Assembly: GCA_026987795.1 (NCBI GenBank)
Contig: JALSMF010000443.1
Coordinates: 1 to 6,536 of the forward strand
Source of the DNA: Bacteroidales bacterium
GTDB taxonomy: Bacteria > Bacteroidota > Bacteroidia > Bacteroidales > JAADGE01
Reading direction: 5' to 3'
DNA length: 6,536 nucleotides
Below the pieces are notes generated by a model. That model was not told where the DNA came from, made no database searches, and worked only from the letters and a program-made list of their open reading frames with translations. Position numbers and translations under genes: made by a program. Positions 1 through 5,060 of the stretch are shown one piece after another (the first letter of the stretch is position 1; every line of letters begins with the position of its first letter).

Positions 1-163
1 TGACATCAGGATTAAATACGACAATTTTAAACGGCGGAGTCATTGTTTTAGTCTCCTTATCAATTCTTGCCGGAATGTGCTTTGTTTCAAAAGCTCCGAA
101 ACCGCCCAATATTACTCGAGTATTGGATAAAAGTAAGTTTTTAATATGTTGGCTTATTTCCAT
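1..163 (-). CDS. CCDC81-type HU-domain protein, N-terminal fragment
   Basis: Reading the minus strand from the ATG at 163-161 gives 54 uninterrupted codons to the window edge, so the gene is cut at its 3' end. The protein starts MEISQHIKNLLLSNTRVILG and continues with GFGAFETKHIPARID (about residues 21-35), a TPPFK block (42-46) and FNPDV (50-54). The GFGxF turn followed by a P-x-K and F-N-P pattern matches the HU/IHF fold, specifically the CCDC81-like prokaryotic HU domain found at the N-terminus of Bacteroidota proteins. Known relatives often continue with a membrane segment and a peptidoglycan-binding SPOR domain, but that part lies outside the window and is not shown here. A -7 promoter element sits just upstream at 182-189, suggesting separate transcription from the HAD gene behind it. 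The domain family is well supported; the function of the full protein is unknown. Confidence 0.8.
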   Translation of the reverse strand, partial: MEISQHIKNLLLSNTRVILGGFGAFETKHIPARIDKETKTMTPPFKIVVFNPDV

Positions 164-181
164 AAAAAAGATATTTAATAA

Positions 182-189
182 CAAAGTTA
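182..189 (-). promoter_or_regulatory. Putative -7 promoter element for the HU-domain gene
   Basis: The minus strand reads TAACTTTG, a full match to the Bacteroidota -7 consensus TAnnTTTG. It ends 18 nt before the ATG, which would give a short A/T-rich leader of roughly 10-14 nt without a Shine-Dalgarno motif. No TTG is visible at the expected -33 distance upstream, so the support is one element plus its position. Confidence 0.5.
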
Positions 190-246
190 ATGAAAATTTT
201 TAAAATTTCGGAAAAGAAATAAAAATATTTACTTTTTACCGACGAG

Positions 247-885
247 TCAGAAAATATATTTCTTAATTTCCTGAATATTTGAAACAATATTGAAATTATA
301 TTTTTTTAACTTTTTTTCGGTATGATGTCCGTATGATACCATAACAGCGTTAACTCCTAAAACATTTGCAACTTCACAGTCGTGCGTGGTATCTCCTATC
401 AGTATAATTTCGTTTTCAGGTAATGCTGTTTTCTTCAGAAGTTCTTTCCCCTGTTCCGTTTTTCCTCCTGCATAATGGTCGTCCAAGCCGTAGATATATT
501 CAAAAAAGTGTTTTATTTCGAACTTTTCCAGTTCTTCATACAATTGTTCTTTTTTTCGTGCCGATAAAACAGATTGTTTGATGCCGGCTTCGGATATTTC
601 TTTTATTAATTTGAATATTCCCGGCTGTAATTTGGTTGTATGGCTTTTTTTATCGTATTGAACAATAAATTCGGTTCCTACTTTTTCAAAACTTTCTTTT
701 TTAAAATCAAATCCGATTCGTTCATAATAATCTTTAACGGGAAAATCAAAAAGCTCACGATACTTATCTGCTGTTACCGTCGGAAGTTTCCTTGCCGTGA
801 GCATATTATTAATAATACTGACACACAATGCCGTGTCATTTAAAAGAGTTCCGTTATAATCCCAAATTATGTGTTTGTATTTCAT
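247..885 (-). CDS. HAD-superfamily hydrolase (phosphatase-like, DxN motif I)
   Basis: This 212-residue protein has the length of a typical small HAD phosphatase with an alpha-helical cap. Motif I is WDYNGTLLND (residues 8-17), with the nucleophile Asp9 but Asn11 where most members have a second Asp as general acid/base. Motif II is Ser108 in VLSAR, motif III is probably Lys142 in GGKTEQGK, and motif IV is IGDTTHD (163-169), with Asp165 and Asp169 placed to hold Mg2+. The region between about 18 and 85 would be the helical cap that sets the substrate. The layout resembles the phosphoglycolate phosphatase/beta-phosphoglucomutase branch, but the substrate cannot be read from sequence. It is probably a soluble cytoplasmic enzyme, with no signal peptide. 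The start at 885 places the WDYNGT motif at the usual distance from the N-terminus. It is divergent from the receptor gene, with no clear terminator after the stop. Superfamily certain; reaction unassigned. Confidence 0.88.
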   Translation of the reverse strand: MKYKHIIWDYNGTLLNDTALCVSIINNMLTARKLPTVTADKYRELFDFPVKDYYERIGFDFKKESFEKVGTEFIVQYDKKSHTTKLQPGIFKLIKEISEAGIKQSVLSARKKEQLYEELEKFEIKHFFEYIYGLDDHYAGGKTEQGKELLKKTALPENEIILIGDTTHDCEVANVLGVNAVMVSYGHHTEKKLKKYNFNIVSNIQEIKKYIF

Positions 886-913
886 TTTAAAGCAGAATAT
901 TAAATTTCTGAAA

Positions 914-944
914 ACAAGATAAATTATATTTACGAATTTAACAA
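914..944 (-). promoter_or_regulatory. Weak candidate promoter for the HAD gene
   Basis: On the minus strand a TTG (944-942) is followed after 20 nt by TATCTTGT (921-914). The spacing fits the Bacteroidota -33/-7 layout, but the second element matches TAnnTTTG imperfectly (4 of 6 fixed bases). Transcription would start near 907, about 22 nt before the ATG. Offered as the best candidate in the region, not as a firm call. Confidence 0.25.
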
Positions 945-950
945 TAAGAT

Positions 951-958
951 TACTTTTG
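951..958 (+). promoter_or_regulatory. Putative -7 promoter element for the TonB-dependent receptor
   Basis: TACTTTTG is a full match to TAnnTTTG and is followed by CA, giving the TTTGCA string often seen at Bacteroidota promoters. It ends 31 nt before the ATG at 990, predicting a leader of about 25 nt that is A-rich and lacks a Shine-Dalgarno motif. No TTG lies at the expected -33 spacing. The short leader leaves no room for a cobalamin riboswitch after this start site. Confidence 0.6.
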
Positions 959-989
959 CAAAATTATTTTCAAACTTAAAACAATTAAA

Positions 990-3095
990 ATGAACAAGAA
1001 ATTTTTAAAATTAAACATTAAAAAAACAGTAAAGTTTAAGCATTGGAAAAATGCCGGATGGAGTGCATTTAACAGTTTAGGGAAACATATTATTATTTCT
1101 GTTTTATCTTTTGCATATTTTACGACATCTGTGTTTACACTTGATGCTCAGACAGACACACTGCAAATGCAGGAGGTTACGATTAATTCATCGCGTATTC
1201 CGACATTGTATTCCGAAAGTGCCAGGATTATTTATACAATTGAGAGAAAGGAAATTGAGGAAATACCGGTATCCGATTTGCAGGATTTGTTAGATTATGT
1301 TTCAAATATTGACATAAGGCAAAGAGGCACTGAAGGTGTTCAGGCAGATGTTAATATAAGAGGCGGAAATTTCGACCAAACTCTGATATTGCTTAACGGA
1401 TTTAAAATAAGTGATGTTCAGACAGGACATCACAGTTTGAATCTTCCCGTAAATATTGACGATATTGAAAGAATTGAAATACTTGAAGGACCCGGAAACA
1501 GAATTTTCGGGATTAATGCATACAGCGGTGCTGTAAATTTTATAACCCGCGATAAAAATGAAAACAGAATAAAAACAAATTTATTTGCCGGGCAAAATGA
1601 TCTTTTAGGAGGTAATGTAAATATTTCCGGAACCTTTAAAAAATCATATAACTATTTTTCAGTATCTTATAAGCAAAGCAACGGTTATCTGACCGACAGC
1701 ATAAATAATACCGATTTTAATATTTTAAACTTATTTTATCAAAACGAAACGGATATAAAATTTGCAAAATTATCTTTACAAGCCGGATATACAGATAAAT
1801 CTTTTGGTGCAAACAGTTTTTATTCTCCGAAATTTCCGTGGCAATACGAACAAACAAAAACAAGTTTTGCAGCATTTAAAATTAAAAAAAGGACTAAATA
1901 TTATTCTGTTACAAATCGTATTTATTTCAGAAGAAACCAAGACAGATTTGAACTTTTCAGAGAAGACAAATTTAAACATACGGGAAATTACTTTATTTAC
2001 GGTACCGATACGGCAAAGTATATCTCCGGCGTATATGAGGATTGGAACTATTACTCAGGACATAATTATCATTTGACAAATTTCTTGGGGGCGGAATTAA
2101 AACTTAACTTATTTACAAAAGCAGGCAGAACAGCCTTTGGTGCCGAGTATTCCTATGCCGAAATCAAGAGTAATGTTTTAGGCGAATTAATTGATACTCC
2201 CGAAAAAGTTCCGGGAGAATCTGACGGTATGTTTACAAAATCAAAACACCGAAACAATATTAATATTTATGCCGAACATTTTGTAAGGTTTAATAAACTT
2301 ACAATGTCAGGAGGCGCATCGATAAATATTGACGATAATTTTAACCGAAATTTTTCCGGCGGAACAGATTTAAGTTATGAATTGACAAAAACTTTTAAAT
2401 ATTTTGTTTCGGCTAATCAGTCTGCACGTTTGCCTACGTTTACCGATTTATACTACAACGGTCCCGTAAATACGGGAAACCCGGATTTAGTTCCCGAAAC
2501 AGCATTAACTTATGAAACAGGTTTGAAATTCGGAAATAAAAATATTAAAGCAAATATTTCTCTTTTTCGCCGAAACGGAAAAAATATTATCGACTGGGTA
2601 AGACTTTCCGATACACTTGTATGGCAAGCGATGAACATTACGCAACTTACCGCAAACGGGGCAGAATTTGCAGTATCTTGTAATTTCTCTTCCGGTTCTT
2701 ACCTGCAGAATATTTCTTTTTCTTATTCATATACTGATGTTGTAAAACAAAGCAACGAGTATATTTCTAAGTATGCCTTAGATTATCTTAAACATAAAGC
2801 CGTAATATCTGTTTCGCATAAAATTTATAAAAATTTTTCCGGAAATTGGAAAGTTAAATTTGAAGACCGTGAAGGAACATATTCAGCCTACGATTTAAAT
2901 ACAAAAACATATACAGGAGAGGAAGAATACCTGCCTTTTGCCTTAACGGATGTAAGAATTATGCAAAAAAATAAAAAATTTGAAGTTTATGTTGACATAA
3001 CAAATATTTTTAATATTGAATATAATGATTTCGGAAATATAGCAATGCCCGGCAGGCAGTTTAAAGCCGGGATTCGAATTAAGTTAAATTATTAA
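990..3095 (+). CDS. TonB-dependent outer-membrane receptor, BtuB-like
   Basis: This 701-residue protein is a complete TonB-dependent receptor, a gated outer-membrane beta-barrel that imports a ligand using TonB energy. A basic N-terminal stretch (1-33) containing WSAFNSLGK precedes a hydrophobic signal segment (about 34-50), with cleavage likely near LDAQ (51-54). A TonB-box-like MQEVTI follows at 60-65. The plug domain runs from about 70 to 187, with NIRGGNFDQTLILLNG (122-137) and IERIEILEGPG (159-169). The remainder is the barrel, with a SARLPTFTDLYYNGP block near 476-490, a TNIFNIEYNDFG block near the end, and a C-terminal aromatic residue (Tyr701). There is no carboxypeptidase-like N-terminal domain and no SusD-type partner gene, so it is not a classical SusC. 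The plug resembles the BtuB (vitamin B12) branch, but the ligand is unproven and no cobalamin riboswitch or B12 transporter gene is present. A long hairpin follows the stop. Confidence 0.92.
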   Translation: MNKKFLKLNIKKTVKFKHWKNAGWSAFNSLGKHIIISVLSFAYFTTSVFTLDAQTDTLQMQEVTINSSRIPTLYSESARIIYTIERKEIEEIPVSDLQDLLDYVSNIDIRQRGTEGVQADVNIRGGNFDQTLILLNGFKISDVQTGHHSLNLPVNIDDIERIEILEGPGNRIFGINAYSGAVNFITRDKNENRIKTNLFAGQNDLLGGNVNISGTFKKSYNYFSVSYKQSNGYLTDSINNTDFNILNLFYQNETDIKFAKLSLQAGYTDKSFGANSFYSPKFPWQYEQTKTSFAAFKIKKRTKYYSVTNRIYFRRNQDRFELFREDKFKHTGNYFIYGTDTAKYISGVYEDWNYYSGHNYHLTNFLGAELKLNLFTKAGRTAFGAEYSYAEIKSNVLGELIDTPEKVPGESDGMFTKSKHRNNINIYAEHFVRFNKLTMSGGASINIDDNFNRNFSGGTDLSYELTKTFKYFVSANQSARLPTFTDLYYNGPVNTGNPDLVPETALTYETGLKFGNKNIKANISLFRRNGKNIIDWVRLSDTLVWQAMNITQLTANGAEFAVSCNFSSGSYLQNISFSYSYTDVVKQSNEYISKYALDYLKHKAVISVSHKIYKNFSGNWKVKFEDREGTYSAYDLNTKTYTGEEEYLPFALTDVRIMQKNKKFEVYVDITNIFNIEYNDFGNIAMPGRQFKAGIRIKLNY

Positions 3096-3109
3096 ATAAA
3101 GTCATAAAA

Positions 3110-3157
3110 CTTTTTTAGAGAGTATGTCTTGCATTTAAGGTATGCTCTCTAAAGAAG
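3110..3157 (+). terminator. 21-bp hairpin closing the receptor transcript
   Basis: Positions 3110-3130 pair without a break with 3137-3157 around a 6-nt loop (3131-3136). Four of the 21 pairs are G·U in plus-strand RNA (3113-3154, 3123-3144, 3126-3141, 3127-3140); in minus-strand RNA these would be A-C mismatches. The structure therefore belongs to the plus-strand transcript, starting 14 nt after the receptor stop codon. No T-run follows the right arm, so it is not a textbook intrinsic terminator and may instead be a protective or processing 3' stem. Confidence 0.65.
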
Positions 3158-3221
3158 AAATGTAAAAACAAGACTGTATTAAATATTTAAGATATTTCGT
3201 TTTTGGGCGGATTAATTTAAG

Positions 3222-3229
3222 TATCTTTG
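3222..3229 (+). promoter_or_regulatory. -7 promoter element of the CvfB gene, next to its start codon
   Basis: TATCTTTG is a full TAnnTTTG match followed by CA. A TTG at 3203-3205 lies 16 nt upstream, slightly shorter than the usual -33 spacing. The element ends only 5 nt before the ATG at 3235, so the expected transcription start falls at or within a few bases of the start codon, implying a leaderless mRNA. Confidence 0.65.
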
Positions 3230-3234
3230 CAGAG

Positions 3235-4065
3235 ATGGTTAGGATAGGCGATTATAATACATTAAAGGTAGTAAAAGAAGTAGATTTCGGCGTATATTTG
3301 GACGGCGGCGAAAGCGGCGAAATTTTAATGCCGTTAAAATATGTTCCCGAAGGTACAAAACCGGATGATGAGATTGAAGTTTTTGTTTATTCTGACTCTG
3401 AAGACCGTTTAATTGCTACTGCGGAAACTCCGTTTGCAAAAGTTAACGAGTTTGCTTGTCTGAAAGTCAAAGCCGTTAATAAATTCGGGGCTTTTCTTGA
3501 TTGGGGAATTTTAAAAGATTTGTTGGTTCCTTTCAGAGAGCAAAAGACGGATATGGAGGAAGGTAAATTTTATGTCGTGTTTATTTATCTTGATGAAAAA
3601 ACCAACAGACTTGCCGCATCAGCAAAAATCAGTAAATTCTTGAGTTCCGAAATTCCGCCCTATAATATAAACGATGAAGTAAAGATTCTTATTGAAAGTA
3701 AAACAGATATAGGCTACAAAGCAATAGCAGACAATAAATACAGAGGTTTGTTGTATGAAAATGAAGTGTTTAAAGATATTAAAAAAGGTGATATTTTGAC
3801 TGCTTATATTAAAAAAATAAGACTTGACGGAAAAATTGATTTAGCATTGCAAAAACCCGGATACGAACAAATTGATGCCGTATCTGCAAACATTCTGCAA
3901 ATATTAAAAGATAATAACGGCTTTATTGCTGCGAATGATAAAAGCTCACCCGAAATGATAAAGTCATTATTTAAAATAAGTAAAAAATCATTTAAAAAGG
4001 CTGTAGGTTATTTATACAAGCAGAGGCTTATTACGTTTTATGAAGACGGAATAAAATTAAACTGA
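3235..4065 (+). CDS. cvfB: CvfB-family S1-domain RNA-binding protein
   Basis: This 276-residue protein matches the CvfB/YitL family in length and along its whole sequence. Three S1-type OB folds can be placed at about residues 4-63 (KVVKEVDFGVYLDGG, 11-25), 68-132 (VNKFGAFLDWGILKDLLVP, 81-99) and 145-207 (IKKIRLDGKIDLALQ, 192-206). A C-terminal winged-helix-like segment at about 215-276 contains DKSSPEMIKSLFKISKKSFK (235-254). CvfB of Staphylococcus aureus binds RNA and affects virulence-factor expression; in Bacteroidota the role is not settled, so RNA binding in the cytoplasm is the safe statement. The ATG at 3235 fits the family's usual N-terminus (short lead, then IGDYNTLKVV), which supports a start right beside the promoter element. 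The last 9 bp overlap the 3' end of the convergent ROK kinase gene. Confidence 0.9.
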   Translation: MVRIGDYNTLKVVKEVDFGVYLDGGESGEILMPLKYVPEGTKPDDEIEVFVYSDSEDRLIATAETPFAKVNEFACLKVKAVNKFGAFLDWGILKDLLVPFREQKTDMEEGKFYVVFIYLDEKTNRLAASAKISKFLSSEIPPYNINDEVKILIESKTDIGYKAIADNKYRGLLYENEVFKDIKKGDILTAYIKKIRLDGKIDLALQKPGYEQIDAVSANILQILKDNNGFIAANDKSSPEMIKSLFKISKKSFKKAVGYLYKQRLITFYEDGIKLN

Positions 4066-5019
4066 TAAATTTTGTCGTACTAAAGCTGCAGCACCCAAAA
4101 CAGCGGCTTCTCCGTGTTTTAATCCCGAAATTTCAATTTTTACCGTATTTTTATAAACATTAAGTAAATTTTTATTCATATATTTTTCTGCGGATTCTAT
4201 AAGCAAATCTTCGGCATTGGCAGGTCCGCCGAAGAAATATATGTATTCAGGGCTTAGAAAAGCAACAAAATCAGCCAAAGCTTTTCCTAAAATTTTTGCT
4301 GTATAATCAAAAATTCTCAATGCAAATTTGTCTCCTTTTTTGGCAAAATCATAAATGTCTTTTGATGTCAGCGTATTAATATTTTTTTCTGTTATAAAAG
4401 TTTTCTCTTTATTTTCGGGAATCAATTCTTTTGCTGTTTTCATAATTCCTGTTGCGGATACGTAAGTCTCCAGGCAGCCTTTTCTTCCGCAACCGCATTG
4501 CCTGCCGTTTCTTTCTGCAATAATATGTCCGAGTTCTCCGGCAAAACCGCTGTGTCCGTAAATCAAACTTCCTCCTGCCACTATTCCGCTTCCAAGCCCT
4601 GTTCCGAGTGTAATCATAATAAAATTATCCGTATTTACAGCTTTCCCGAATATTTTTTCGCCTAAGGCAGCAGCATTGGCATCATTAGTTATCTTTATCG
4701 GAACTCTGAATTTTTCTGATATTAATTCTGCCGCAGGCAAGATGCCTTTCCATTCAAGATTTGCTGCATATTCAATTGTTCCTCTGAAAATATTTCCGTT
4801 AGGAGCTCCTATTCCTATGCCGTCTAAATAATATTCGCTCTTTTTTAATAAAGCATTTATATTTTCTGATAAAACATCAATATATTCTTTAAAAGTTTTA
4901 TGATCTTTTGTTAAGAATGATGTTTTTTCAGTTATTCTGCCGGCTTTATCAACAAGCCCGATAACCGTGTTTGTTCCGCCTATGTCAATTCCCGCCGTTA
5001 CCCTTTTTTTGCCGTTCAT
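4057..5019 (-). CDS. ROK-family sugar kinase, probably glucokinase
   Basis: This 320-residue protein has every hallmark of a ROK-family hexokinase, which transfers phosphate from ATP to a sugar in the cytoplasm. The phosphate-binding loop GIDIGGTN is at 10-17, with Asp12. The catalytic base is Asp113 in ITNDANAAALGE (110-121). A second glycine-rich phosphate motif, ITLGTGLGSGIV, is at 136-147. GELGH (161-165) supplies sugar-binding Glu162 and zinc-ligand His165, and CGCGRKGCLE (175-184) supplies zinc ligands Cys175, Cys177, Cys182 and sugar-contacting Glu184. There is no N-terminal helix-turn-helix domain, so it is a kinase rather than a NagC/Mlc-type repressor. Glucose is the likeliest substrate, but N-acetylmannosamine, fructose and other sugars occur in this family. 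It lies 41 bp downstream of the TPR gene on the same strand with no clear promoter between, suggesting cotranscription. It is tail-to-tail with cvfB. Confidence 0.9.
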   Translation of the reverse strand: MNGKKRVTAGIDIGGTNTVIGLVDKAGRITEKTSFLTKDHKTFKEYIDVLSENINALLKKSEYYLDGIGIGAPNGNIFRGTIEYAANLEWKGILPAAELISEKFRVPIKITNDANAAALGEKIFGKAVNTDNFIMITLGTGLGSGIVAGGSLIYGHSGFAGELGHIIAERNGRQCGCGRKGCLETYVSATGIMKTAKELIPENKEKTFITEKNINTLTSKDIYDFAKKGDKFALRIFDYTAKILGKALADFVAFLSPEYIYFFGGPANAEDLLIESAEKYMNKNLLNVYKNTVKIEISGLKHGEAAVLGAAALVRQNLSV

Positions 5020-5060
5020 TTTGGTAATTTATTAAAAGGTTAAAATATTTAACATAAAAA

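Noticed and set aside
194..208. Perfect 7-bp A/T-only inverted repeat between the HAD and HU-domain genes.
   Set aside because: It is made only of A and T in a very AT-rich spacer, with a one-base centre that cannot form a normal hairpin loop; expected by chance.
640..843. Plus-strand open frame of 67 codons opposite the HAD gene.
   Set aside because: It is antisense to a well-supported coding sequence, rich in Phe, Ile and Lys as expected from complemented AT-rich codons, with no promoter or family match.
886..989. Possible cobalamin riboswitch upstream of the BtuB-like receptor.
   Set aside because: The spacer is too short and AT-only in character, and no B12-box-like G/C-rich conserved core is visible; the TAnnTTTG element leaves a leader of only about 25 nt.
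1111..1293. Plus-strand open frame of 60 codons within the receptor's signal and plug region.
   Set aside because: The Arg/Leu/His-rich out-of-frame translation of the receptor gene has no independent support.
1776..1979. Minus-strand open frame of 67 codons opposite the receptor gene.
   Set aside because: The composition is typical of antisense reading (many Phe and Cys), and there is no regulatory signal or recognisable domain.
1762..2076. Open frame of 104 codons on the plus strand inside the receptor gene.
   Set aside because: It lies wholly within the receptor coding sequence in another frame, is low in complexity and resembles no family; an overlap shadow.
5039..5053. GTTAAA-ATA-TTTAAC palindrome between the TPR and ROK kinase genes, a possible operator.
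   Set aside because: It is a single copy of low complexity with no adjacent promoter element or regulator gene, so it cannot be separated from AT-rich background.
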